Of a DNA stretch of 64,000 bases, positions 56,861-64,000 are shown one piece after another (positions within the stretch are counted from its first letter, which is position 1; each line of letters starts with the position of its first letter). The notes beneath the pieces are model-generated. The model made no database searches and was not told the DNA's origin. It was given only the letters and a program-made list of their open reading frames with translations. The translations under genes and the position numbers were made by a program. Source of the DNA: Cupriavidus sp. D39 (GTDB lineage: Bacteria; Pseudomonadota; Gammaproteobacteria; Burkholderiales; Burkholderiaceae); contig NZ_JAPNLE010000001.1 in the NCBI RefSeq assembly GCF_026627925.1, forward strand, positions 558,001 through 622,000. The letters are read 5' to 3'.

Positions 56861-56874
56861 AGCCAGGTGACGCA

Positions 56875-57164
56875 AAGTCATTGACACGTTCCGCGCTTTG
56901 TCGGGGCCAGAGGTACGGGGGCGTACTTCATGTGTGCCTTGTCGTTGCTTTGGTCTGCTGTTATGTCACTTTTTAAGAATACGCTCTAGCGACTAGATTC
57001 CCAACAAGTGTTACTCAACTGGTGGGCGCCCGACCAACTCCCTGCCTGCGCCCACTGGCAAGAAGATGGCCCTCCCTGTACTTCGATGCGCTCACTTATC
57101 GCCGCGACGCCAGGTGGCCGAAAAGGATCCATAATTCAAAATCAGTATTCCTGAACTGAGGCAC
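56875..57164. other. Upstream region of the SagB-like gene
   Basis: No gene recognised. The segment near 56960-57010 and 57125-57160 is AT-richer and should hold the promoter of the SagB-like gene. Confidence 0.45.
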
Positions 57165-58763
57165 ATGAGCCGATTAACGCAGGTGTTGCTTGAATATCAC
57201 GAACGCAGCAAGCACCGTGTCAACAGCTACGCTCCCGGCCCCGGAGGGCTCGACTGGGCAACCCAGCCGGACCCGTTCCGGGTGTTTCAAGGCACACCGC
57301 GGATTGCTCTGCCATTGCTCGCGGACACCTTGGCCGCACGCTACAACGAGCTGCGCTGCGGCACTCTGCCTCCCGCGCAAAGATTCAGTCTTCGTACCCT
57401 GGCAATCCTGTTTGAACTTTCACTCGGCCTGTCAGCGTGCAAATCCTACGGTGCTCAGCGGTGGTCACTGCGCTGCAATCCTTCGAGCGGGAATCTGCAT
57501 CCGACCGAGGGCTATCTTCTGTGTCCGGCTCTGCCTGGCTTGGCTGGCGGGGTCTACCATTACCTGAGCCGCGACCATGTACTTGAACATCGCGCTGAAG
57601 TGGATGATCCTCGATGGACCGAGGCGTTTGCAGGCGGCGGTATCCTGGTCGGCATAAGCTCGATTCACTGGCGCGAGGCGTGGAAATACGGAATGCGCGC
57701 ATGGCGCTACTGCCAGCATGACTGCGGCCATGCTATCGCGGCAGTGAGTTACGCCGCGGCAGCTCTCGGCTGGCAGACTCGGCTGGTGGAGGCGGTTGCG
57801 GATGACGCGTTGGCCGCATTGCTTGGATTGAACCGCCGCGAGGATTTTGGACGGGCCGAACCAGAGGTGCCAGATGCCCTGCTTTGGATCGGGAATCTTG
57901 AAGCACAGCCGGACCCTGGGTGCCTGCAGGCTGCTTTGGATAAGGCGCACTGGTACGGATACGCGAATCAACTAAGCGCGGGACATGAGAGTTGGCCGGA
58001 CATCGATTCGATCCATCGCGCCACGCACAAGTCTCGTACTCGCGAACCGAGCTCGCTAGATCCGGAGCCGCACCTGTGGTCCGCGACGCCCGCCCTTGAT
58101 CTGAGCTTTGCCCGAATCGCTCGGCAACGCCGCAGCGCTGTGAGTTTCGATGGTACGACGCGCATCACCGCCGCGGCTTTCTTCGCCATGCTGGCATGCC
58201 TGTTGGTACGTAGTGACACGCCACCGTGGAATACGCTGATGTCTCCAGTCGCGGTGCATCCGGCGCTATTGGTGCACCGCGTGGACGATCTGGAGCCGGG
58301 CCTGTATGTGCTAGTGAGACATTCCGGGGCGCTGCCTAGCCTCAAGCAGGCTATGCGCCCAGAATGGCTGTGGCAAAAGACTGGACCGGACCATCTGCCG
58401 CTCTATTTTCTGCTGCCTTACGATTTACGCGCGGTGGCAAAGTTGATCTGTTGTCACCAGGACATCGCCGCCGATTCCTGCTTTGCGCTGGGAATGCTCG
58501 CAAATTTCGAAATCGCCCTGAAGCAACCATGGCGATATCGCCATCTTTTCTGGGAATGCGGCATCCTCGGCCAGGCGCTCTATCTTGAAGCCGAAGCATC
58601 CGGAGCGCGCGCTACGGGAATTGGCTGTTTTTTCGATGATGAAATGCACGCCATGCTGGGAATCAAAGATCACGCTTGGCAAAGCCTGTATCACTTTACC
58701 GTCGGTGGCGCCGTGGTCGATCAGCGCTTGTCTACATTTGCACCGTATGAGGATCGGCCTTGA
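57165..58763 (+). CDS. SagB/ThcOx-like flavin oxidoreductase (two nitroreductase-type halves)
   Basis: A 532-residue protein of the SagB/ThcOx dehydrogenase group. Members use FMN; the best known oxidise azolines to azoles in peptide natural products, while many stand-alone forms have no known substrate. The N-terminal half has [20 protein letters not shown] and [13 protein letters not shown] (FMN phosphate region), [34 protein letters not shown] and AAALGW. The second half repeats the layout: [56 protein letters not shown] and [14 protein letters not shown]. No YcaO cyclodehydratase or precursor peptide is near. It is convergent with the DnaJ gene, whose frame runs antisense through its last 340 bases. 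Intact. Confidence 0.9.
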   Translation: MSRLTQVLLEYHERSKHRVNSYAPGPGGLDWATQPDPFRVFQGTPRIALPLLADTLAARYNELRCGTLPPAQRFSLRTLAILFELSLGLSACKSYGAQRWSLRCNPSSGNLHPTEGYLLCPALPGLAGGVYHYLSRDHVLEHRAEVDDPRWTEAFAGGGILVGISSIHWREAWKYGMRAWRYCQHDCGHAIAAVSYAAAALGWQTRLVEAVADDALAALLGLNRREDFGRAEPEVPDALLWIGNLEAQPDPGCLQAALDKAHWYGYANQLSAGHESWPDIDSIHRATHKSRTREPSSLDPEPHLWSATPALDLSFARIARQRRSAVSFDGTTRITAAAFFAMLACLLVRSDTPPWNTLMSPVAVHPALLVHRVDDLEPGLYVLVRHSGALPSLKQAMRPEWLWQKTGPDHLPLYFLLPYDLRAVAKLICCHQDIAADSCFALGMLANFEIALKQPWRYRHLFWECGILGQALYLEAEASGARATGIGCFFDDEMHAMLGIKDHAWQSLYHFTVGGAVVDQRLSTFAPYEDRP

Positions 58764-59882
58764 CTCGAAAGTGCTACGTTCCGATTCGTGGGACAGGAAC
58801 CTTGGCAAACTGAAAGCACCGCCGTCCAGACAGCGAGCCCAGTGGTATCTTTCTGCCACCACTTGCTCTGGAGTCAGCCAAGCCTCTTCCATCAAGCTGC
58901 CGATCAGAATGTCGTCATCCAGCTTGGATCGGGCTCTCCTATCCGGGCGCGGTTTAAAAGCCAGTTCCCGGGCCATGGTTTCATAAAACTCCCGCGCTTT
59001 AGGGGTGTTTGCCGGCGGCAACACCACCTGGATGTGCAGCAGCAGATCGCCCGGTGGATTAGCGGGAATGCCCTTGCCGCGCACGCGTAGCTCGCTGCCG
59101 CTCTGGGCGCCGACGGGAATGCGCACCTTCAGCTCGCCCCCAGGTAAATCGATGGGCACCACCGCCCCCAACGCCGCCTCCCATGGCGCCACCGGCAGGG
59201 TAAGGTGTAGATCGCGTCCCTTCACCTTCAGTTGGTCGTGCGGTTTGAAACGCACTTCCAGAAAAAGATCCCCCGCCGGCGCACCGCCGATCCCCGGTGC
59301 ACCCTGCCCGCCCAGGCGGATGAGCTGACCTTCGCGCACGCCTTTGGGAATTTTCACGCTGAGGGTCCGGCTCCTGAGCTGCACCCCGCCCTGGGCGTCC
59401 ACGCTTGGCACCTGCAGCGAAAGCTGACGGGTGGCGCCGGTGAAGGTGTCTCCGAGGTCCAGCAGCACCTTGGCGCGGTGATCCCCACCGCGCGACGGGG
59501 ACTTGCCACCGTGTGTATGGAAACCGCGGTGTCTGCGCCCCATGTGGCCAAACAGCTCGGCGAAGAAGTCGCTGAAATTGGCCTCTTGCTGCGGCGAGAA
59601 GTCCCGACCGGAGAACTCGAAGCCGGTGTCCCAGTCCGGCGGCGGACGGAACTTCTGGCCGGGCTGATGGCCTCGTCCCAATTGCTCGTACGCGGCGCGC
59701 TTTTCCGGGTCGGAGAGTACAGCATAGGCTTCGTTGAGCTCCTTCATGCGCACTTCGGCATCCGGCTGCTTGGAAACGTCGGGATGGAACTTGCGCGCGA
59801 GCTTGCGGAACGCCTTCTTGATGTCCTCAGCGGTGGCATCACGTGTCACTCCCAGCGTCTTGTAGTAGTCCTGGAATTCCAT
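58425..59882 (-). CDS. DnaJ (CbpA-type) co-chaperone fused to a CbpM fragment, reading into antisense sequence
   Basis: A J-domain co-chaperone that would stimulate DnaK. It starts at 59882 behind GGAAAGGGGG. The J domain (residues 5-65) has the HPD motif in [21 protein letters not shown] Gly/Phe-poor linker follows, then the two C-terminal substrate-binding beta domains ([70 protein letters not shown]). At about 58935, where CbpA ends, the frame runs on as [20 protein letters not shown] then LTPEQVVA. That matches the start of CbpM, the CbpA modulator, with its ATG and the dnaJ stop lost. After that it reads nonsense antisense to the SagB gene, to 58425. The functional part is 58935-59882. 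Confidence 0.85.
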   Translation of the reverse strand: MEFQDYYKTLGVTRDATAEDIKKAFRKLARKFHPDVSKQPDAEVRMKELNEAYAVLSDPEKRAAYEQLGRGHQPGQKFRPPPDWDTGFEFSGRDFSPQQEANFSDFFAELFGHMGRRHRGFHTHGGKSPSRGGDHRAKVLLDLGDTFTGATRQLSLQVPSVDAQGGVQLRSRTLSVKIPKGVREGQLIRLGGQGAPGIGGAPAGDLFLEVRFKPHDQLKVKGRDLHLTLPVAPWEAALGAVVPIDLPGGELKVRIPVGAQSGSELRVRGKGIPANPPGDLLLHIQVVLPPANTPKAREFYETMARELAFKPRPDRRARSKLDDDILIGSLMEEAWLTPEQVVAERYHWARCLDGGAFSLPRFLSHESERSTFESRPILIRCKCRQALIDHGATDGKVIQALPSVIFDSQHGVHFIIEKTANSRSARSGCFGFKIERLAEDAAFPEKMAISPWLLQGDFEICEHSQRKAGIGGDVLVTTDQLCHRA

Positions 59883-59959
59883 GCGTGTCCCCCTTTCCAC
59901 GTCTCTAATGCTGCCCTTCCGCTCGAAAGAATGACGGCGAATATCAGTCAAATCAAGAG

Positions 59960-59990
59960 CTTGATATCCTCGGGAGAAGCCTTACCATTC
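59960..59990 (+). promoter_or_regulatory. Possible heat-shock (sigma-32-like) promoter for the Hsp20 genes
   Basis: CTTGATA at 59960 followed by CCTTACCATT about 14 bp on loosely resembles the sigma-32 consensus (CTTGAAA, then CCCCATnT). It is 55-80 bp before the first Hsp20 start. Weak match; reported because the genes are of the heat-shock type. Confidence 0.3.
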
Positions 59991-60042
59991 CAACCGGAGA
60001 CGTCAGAATATGGCGCCCGCGCCAGAGTGAATGGAGGCAAAC

Positions 60043-60477
60043 ATGATGTATCGGTCCCTGTTTCCCCGTGACGTATTCTCAGAACTGGACCGCCTGCAGC
60101 GCGAGATGCAACAGGCATTCGAGCTGTCTCCCAGCATTCGTGGTCGGGTCAGTTTTCCGGCCATGAATGTAGGCGGCACACCCCACTCGGTGGAAATCTA
60201 CGCCTTTGCCCCCGGCACCGATCCGGCCAGCATCGACGTCCAACTGGTGAAGGGCGTACTGACCATTGTCGGCGAGCGCAAGCCCGATCTCTCTGACAAG
60301 GACGAGCAAACCTCCCTGCATATCGATGAACGCTTCGCCGGCCGCTTCCGTCGCGTGGTGAGCCTACCGGACGACGTGAATCCCAATGCGGTGGAAGCCA
60401 AGTACCGCGACGGCGTGCTGCACATCAGCATCCAGCGCCTCGAAGCCGCGCAGCGGCGCCAAATCAGCATCCAGTGA
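60043..60477 (+). CDS. Hsp20/alpha-crystallin-family small heat-shock protein 1
   Basis: A 144-residue small heat-shock protein. The N-terminal arm begins MMYRSLFPRDVFSELDRLQR. The alpha-crystallin domain is complete: SVEIYAFAPGTDPASIDVQL, VKGVLTIVGERKPD, RFAGRFRRVVSLPDDVNPNA and YRDGVLHISIQRLE (the A-x-x-x-x-G-V-L signature is present as AKYRDGVLHI). These ATP-independent chaperones hold unfolding proteins in oligomers. I chose 60043 because GGAGG lies 6-8 bases before it; the ATG at 60031 overlaps the ribosome site. First of three tandem genes, divergent from dnaJ. Confidence 0.93.
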   Translation: MMYRSLFPRDVFSELDRLQREMQQAFELSPSIRGRVSFPAMNVGGTPHSVEIYAFAPGTDPASIDVQLVKGVLTIVGERKPDLSDKDEQTSLHIDERFAGRFRRVVSLPDDVNPNAVEAKYRDGVLHISIQRLEAAQRRQISIQ

Positions 60478-60495
60478 TGCGAGGAGGATCTGGCC

Positions 60496-60876
60496 ATGAG
60501 CGAAAATACTGCTGTCACCAAACAAGCCGACACTGGCAGCGCTGAAGCGGCCCTGATGCCGCCAGTGAATGTGTACGAGGACGCCGCAGGCATCACCCTG
60601 TACGCCGATCTGCCGGGTGTGCCCAAGGACAAGCTGGTCGTGCAGGTGGAAGGCGACATCCTGACCATCAAGGGCGAAGTCGTCCTGGATCAGCCGGAGG
60701 GCATGGAAGCCAGCTACGTGGAGGTTTCCCTGCCGCGTTACCGGCGCGTGTTCACGCTCTCCAAGGAACTAGATGCCGAGAAGGTGGTGGCCGAGTTCAA
60801 CCACGGCGTGCTCAAGCTGCGCATCCCCAAAGCCGAATATGCGCAACCGAGCCGCATTGAGGTCAAGATCGCGTGA
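60496..60876 (+). CDS. Hsp20-family small heat-shock protein 2
   Basis: A 126-residue small heat-shock protein with a short N-terminal arm (MSENTAVTKQADTGSAEAAL) and full alpha-crystallin domain: VNVYEDAAGITLYADLPGVP, KDKLVVQVEGDILTIKGEVV, YVEVSLPRYRRVFTLSKELD and FNHGVLKLRIPKAE. Ribosome site GAGGAGGATC before 60496. It follows the first gene by 18 bp, so the two are co-transcribed. It is similar to class-B partners that co-assemble with larger Hsp20 proteins. Confidence 0.93.
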   Translation: MSENTAVTKQADTGSAEAALMPPVNVYEDAAGITLYADLPGVPKDKLVVQVEGDILTIKGEVVLDQPEGMEASYVEVSLPRYRRVFTLSKELDAEKVVAEFNHGVLKLRIPKAEYAQPSRIEVKIA

Positions 60877-60934
60877 TGTAAGCCGAGCGGGCCTTGGGCA
60901 TTGCCCATGGCTGCCCACACGTAGGCGGGCTGAC

Positions 60935-61441
60935 ATGAAACTGGAATCGTTGAAAGAGAGTTTCGGTTCTCTGTGGGATAACCTGGCCGAAGGCTGGCAC
61001 CATCTCACGCAGACTGCCGCCGGCGCGCTGACCCGGTTCAAACCGGGTGAAGACGCCAATCTGCCTGGCAGGAGCGAAGTCGAGAACAGCTTTTATCTAC
61101 CGACCCAGGGCTGGGCCATGCTGGGCGGCGACGTGTTCGAAGACGAAAAACACGTGGTGGTGCGCCTGGAAGTACCGGGCATGGAAAAGCAGGAAATCAA
61201 CCTCGAAGTGCGCGACGACGCCCTGGTGGTGTGTGGAGAGAAACGCTTCGACCGAGAGAGCACGGAAGGCCGCTGGCGCGTGATGCAATGCGCCTATGGT
61301 AACTTCCGTCGCGTGTTGCCCCTGCCGGCCCCGGTAGTGGCTGACCAAGCCAAGGCAACTTACAAGAACGGTGTACTTCGAGTGGACTTGCCCAAGGCCA
61401 CGCCGGGGAAACCCAAGTCTTTCACAATCACAGTGGAGTGA
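60935..61441 (+). CDS. Hsp20-family small heat-shock protein 3
   Basis: A 168-residue small heat-shock protein with a longer N-terminal arm (LESLKESFGSLWDNLAEGWH, then SFYLPTQGWAMLGGD). The alpha-crystallin domain follows: HVVVRLEVPGMEKQEINLEV, DDALVVCGEKRFDRE, YGNFRRVLPLPAPVVADQ and YKNGVLRVDLPKATPGKPK. The start is 60935; no strong ribosome site precedes it. 58 bp after the second gene, same strand. Three Hsp20 genes in a row with a divergent DnaJ is the layout of transmissible protein-quality-control islands. Confidence 0.92.
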   Translation: MKLESLKESFGSLWDNLAEGWHHLTQTAAGALTRFKPGEDANLPGRSEVENSFYLPTQGWAMLGGDVFEDEKHVVVRLEVPGMEKQEINLEVRDDALVVCGEKRFDRESTEGRWRVMQCAYGNFRRVLPLPAPVVADQAKATYKNGVLRVDLPKATPGKPKSFTITVE

Positions 61442-61804
61442 GTTGAGGCCTTCGCGAGGGAATAGCGAGATGCCGCGGCTTGCCGAGATGGAGATGCCAT
61501 CGCACATCTCCCTGAATCTTCGCTCGTCTTCTCACGTACTACCCGGTGACAAGGGAATATTCCATCGGCTATGAAACCGATTGGGTACAGCATTTCAGGA
61601 AAGATCTCGAAGCCGCCTGTCTTCGAATAAGTCGGAATGAGATCCTGCATGCCATTGGAGCGGCAGGTGAAAGATGACCACCTGCCCGATTGGATACTCG
61701 CCCGGAAGCGGCAACGCCTTCTCCTGCCGTGTTGCTTCCAGCTTGCCTTGGCTGAGATTCCCTTGGTGGTGTTCACACGGATGCTGCCGGTGATGCCGTG
61801 CAGA

Positions 61805-61960
61805 TGACTTCTTTGGTGCGCTGAAGGACGGCGTAGTTGTGTCGCCGAGATAACCGACCACCTGACCGCGCCGCTTCAGCGGCCAGGATGATCCGGTTTT
61901 TCTGGCACGCGCCACACGGCAGAAGAGGATCACTTGCTCCACCCGCGCTGCGAGTGCCGG
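61805..61960 (-). pseudogene. Remnant of an MgtA-type P-type ATPase
   Basis: Across two frames the minus strand reads FCRVARAQKNRIILA and LKRRGQVVGYLGD, which matches the phosphorylation-domain end of magnesium/cation P-type ATPases (normally ...VVGYLGDGINDAPSL). The hinge motif GDGIND is already deleted to GDTTTPS, and the rest of the ATPase is absent. In heat-shock islands of related bacteria an MgtA-like ATPase is often near the Hsp20 genes. Confidence 0.5.
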
Positions 61961-62071
61961 GTCATCCCATCCGCGAGGCCATGGCACTCATGAGGGCCTG
62001 CGAGGTACGGAATGCTGCCATGGAATCCGACGGCCTCATGGAGTACCACCATTTCCCGACGCGACATAATG

Positions 62072-62305
62072 CTATTCGATACCCAGAATGACATCGATTG
62101 CGGCTCTGCCAGCCAATTCTGCAATCAGATGCGCCCACCGACGGGAAAACGGCCCGCCGTGTAATTTGATGCGCTCCCCGATCGCTGCGACACCGGGTGG
62201 TCGAAACGGGCCACTGATACTAAACCACGCATCGAACATGTCCTCCGATATGCTCACCAAGTCCACGTGAATCTCGAACCCACGATATTCGGTAATGCGC
62301 TGCAT
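62072..62305 (-). CDS. Small conserved hypothetical protein (77 aa)
   Basis: A 77-residue soluble protein starting at 62305 behind TAGGAGATAGTC, a strong ribosome site. It reads MQRITEYRGFEIHVDLVSIS, DMFDAWFSISGPFRPPGVAA and GGPFSRRWAHLIAELAGRAA. Short proteins of this type, with the YRGFEIHVDL start and SRRWAHLIAE end, are common in Burkholderiaceae; no function is known to me. Intact. Confidence 0.7.
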   Translation of the reverse strand: MQRITEYRGFEIHVDLVSISEDMFDAWFSISGPFRPPGVAAIGERIKLHGGPFSRRWAHLIAELAGRAAIDVILGIE

Positions 62306-62953
62306 GACTATCTCCTAATGCTTGGAAGCATCCTAGCATCACGCTGTTAACAGACGAGCGGAATGGCAGGAACGCGCGCAGGCGTTCCTGTCGAGTACTG
62401 GTCACACAGCATGTATTCGCCCAGCCCGGGTTCCCGGTAGTGGGTGTGCTTACCGGTGCGCAGATCCAATGACCGCGCGCGATCGCCCAGTCATCGTACG
62501 ACGGGGGCAGCTGTTGCAGATCGCTAATTCCGCTAATGGCGATCACTAATTGTGCAAATGTGGGTGCCGACCAGGATGGATTTACGATGAAGGTGCAAGA
62601 TGCCCTTTGTCCTGCCGACGCTCGCGGGCGCTTTCAATGGAGAGCTCACCGTCGCGCAGATTGTTGTGTGAACACAGATCGCCAGAATAGCCCTATTTTT
62701 GGGATCTTTCGCGAGGTCATACGCATGGCTCTACCGAACTGTCACCCTCCCCGTCCGCCCTACCCGGCCAGCAATAGAATTTCGCCGACGCCGGCTCGGC
62801 GTAGCTCGCGTTAGCCGAATTAATGATCCGCCGCGCCGCATTAGCGGAATCGTTGGACATGGACGGAAAATGGCGTTGCTCTTGCACAACGGCAAAAAAC
62901 GCCACTGAACGGCCGTTTCGCCATATAGATCAATGATTTACAGCTATGTGATT
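62306..62953. other. Gene-poor region with short repeats before the recombinase
   Basis: No intact gene. One minus-strand frame at about 62340-62465 reads DLRTGKHTHYREPGLGEYML then CDQYSTGTPARVPAIPLVC, which looks like the remains of a real protein, but I cannot assign it. The motif TAGCGGAAT occurs at 62841-62849 and 62978-62986 and, in reverse, near 62527-62536 (inside CTAATTCCGCTAATGG). These repeats surround the recombinase fragment and may belong to its target site or element ends. Confidence 0.4.
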
Positions 62954-62981
62954 GCTAGCGGCTATAGCGGTCACCGCTAGC
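62954..62981. repeat. Inverted repeat GCTAGCGG...CCGCTAGC at the recombinase 5' break
   Basis: Perfect 8-bp arms (62954-62961 and 62974-62981) with a 12-bp centre. It lies exactly where similarity to the recombinase begins. It could be a recombination site, an element end or a hairpin. Function unknown. Confidence 0.6.
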
Positions 62982-62984
62982 GGA

Positions 62985-63937
62985 ATTAACGATCCTCAAC
63001 AGCTGCTGTACGAGCGCTTCCTGGCCGATCCGCAGCCGGCCTGGCGCTGGGTCATGGCGTCGCGCAAGAAGCTGGCGCGCGGCGCGCCCGCGTGGCGGCC
63101 GTTCGCCGGGCCGCTCTCGCCGGTGAGCGCGCGCCACACCATGGTGATCCTCAATGGCCTGTTCGCCTGGCTGGTCGACGCCGGCTACCTGGCCGGCAAC
63201 CCGCTCTCGCTGGCGCGCAGCCGGCGCGGCGCGGCCAAGCCGCGTATCACGCGCTACCTGAGTCACGACATGTGGCAGGCGGTCAAGGACGCGATCGACG
63301 CCATGCCGGGGACGCTCGAACGTGCGACCGAGCGCGACCGCCTGCACGCGGCGCGCTGCCGCTGGCTGCTGACCGTGCTGTACCTGGGGGGCTTGCGGGC
63401 GGCGGAGGTGGCCAGCACGCGCATGGGGGCGTTTTTTGCCGGCGTGACAGCCAGGGCCTGGAGCGTTGGTGGCTGGAGGTGACGGGCAAGGGGGACAAGA
63501 CGCGGCTGGTGCCGGCCACGGACGAAATGATGGTGGAGCTGGCGCGCTATCGCGAGGCCTACGGCCTGCCGCCGATGCCATTGCCCGGTGAGGATCGCCC
63601 CATCGTGCTACCGGTCATTGGCAAGGAAAAACCCTTGTCGCGCGGCGCGCTGCACCTGGTGCTCAAGGAGATCTTCGCGCTGGCGGCCGAGCGCCTGCGC
63701 GCGCGCGGACCGGATTGGGAAAGCCGGGCCGCGGTGCTGGCCAGCGCCTCGGCGCACTGGCTGCGCCATACGGCGGGGTCGCATATGACGGACCAGCAGG
63801 TGGACCTGCGCTTCGTGAGGGACAATTTCGGGCATTCGTCCATCTCGACCACCAGCGCCTACCTGCACAGCGAAGAGGATGCGCGGCACAAGGCCACGCA
63901 GGAACGGCATCGGATTGGGTGGAAGCGCGGAGTGTGA
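62985..63937 (+). pseudogene. Tyrosine recombinase/integrase, 5'-truncated and frameshifted
   Basis: A phage-integrase-family recombinase. The visible part begins INDPQQLLYERFLADPQPAW, continues through the core-binding helices (MVILNGLFAWLVDAGYLAGN) and the first catalytic arginine (LYLGGLRAAEVASTRMGAFF). At 63439-63440 one base, probably a C, is missing. The next frame gives RRDSQGLERWWLEVTGKGDK, then HWLRHTAGSH (HxxR) and FGHSSISTTSAYLH (His and nucleophile Tyr), stop at 63937. All catalytic residues are present, but the first 60-100 residues of the family are lost. Confidence 0.87.
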
Positions 63938-64000
63938 CGGGCGCCCTCGATAGCGTCGGCCAGCCCGGCGAATCCCGTACGCAGCGCTCTTGGAGCTACG

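Larger units (their letters stand above)
55261..56874 (+). mobile_element. IS3-family insertion sequence, about 1.6 kb
   Basis: The element contains orfA and orfB of an IS3-family transposase. A perfect 10-bp inverted repeat bounds it: TGCGTCACCT at 55261-55270 and AGGTGACGCA at 56865-56874, giving the TG...CA ends typical of the family. No 3-5 bp target duplication is visible (ACG before, AAG after), so the flanks may have been rearranged. Both genes carry apparent one-base losses, so the copy is probably inactive if the sequence is right. Confidence 0.75.

Noticed and set aside
57165..58763. A peptide natural-product (azole) cluster around the SagB-like gene
   Set aside because: No YcaO cyclodehydratase, precursor peptide, protease or exporter is present within the window.
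61669..61830. Minus-strand peptides such as ARQEKALPLPGEYPIGQVV after the ATPase remnant
   Set aside because: They look partly protein-like, but I could not connect them to a family or to the ATPase, so they are not listed as a gene.
1..64000. CRISPR arrays, tRNA and rRNA genes
   Set aside because: Read for regularly spaced repeats and for tRNA arms with CCA ends near the recombinase; none was convincing.

Overview
The window is GC-rich DNA from a beta-proteobacterium of the Burkholderiaceae, most like Cupriavidus or Ralstonia. I infer this from the fused malic enzyme/phosphotransacetylase, the many Bug-type periplasmic receptors (orphan tricarboxylate-type binding proteins), the ACS-family MFS transporters and the LysR-regulated sugar-acid modules. 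No rRNA, tRNA or CRISPR array was seen. Most of the window is accessory catabolic DNA with many broken genes.

Layout. 1-7.6 kb: a frameshifted MFS transporter, an intact maeB, a DUF4136 remnant, and a UxaA/GarD-type sugar-acid dehydratase beside an MFS transporter. 8.7-18.4 kb: an SDR, a DSD1-type PLP enzyme, a Bug receptor, then decayed genes (aconitase X swivel, LysR, VOC, FAH, 2-hydroxyacid dehydrogenase, PEBP, IS6 fragment, aldo/keto reductase). 18.6-25.5 kb: a sugar-acid module (MFS, Ldh-type dehydrogenase, 2,5-dioxovalerate-type aldehyde dehydrogenase) divergent from a LysR gene and an FAH-family gene. 25.9-42.7 kb, nearly all on the minus strand: two amidases, a Bug receptor, two tandem peptide-binding proteins, a complete Dpp/Gsi-type ABC transporter, a gamma-glutamyltransferase with a decayed partial copy beside it, a truncated CoA-transferase, another Bug receptor and an HpcH/HpaI lyase. 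43.5-53.2 kb, mainly plus strand: ornithine cyclodeaminase family, LysR, RidA, DSD1-type PLP enzyme, N-carbamoyl-D-amino-acid hydrolase, threonine/serine dehydratase, Bug receptor and N-acyl-D-amino-acid deacylase. 53.5-56.9 kb: a histidine-kinase/transposase chimera, a small membrane protein and an IS3 element. 57-61.4 kb: an orphan SagB/ThcOx-like oxidoreductase and a heat-shock cassette (DnaJ fused to a CbpM fragment, plus three Hsp20 genes). 61.4-64 kb: a P-type ATPase remnant, a small conserved protein and a truncated tyrosine recombinase.

How it may work together (inference). The 25.9-53.2 kb stretch looks like a scavenging island for modified peptides and amino acids. Peptides or gamma-glutamyl compounds would enter through the ABC system and be cut by GGT and amidases. 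N-acyl- and N-carbamoyl-D-amino acids would be freed by the deacylase and carbamoylase. PLP dehydratases would then deaminate them, with RidA clearing the reactive enamine intermediates.

Caution. About seventeen genes carry frameshifts, nearly all one-base changes in short homopolymer runs. Some may be sequencing errors. Others must be real decay, because truncations and in-frame nonsense codons occur as well.
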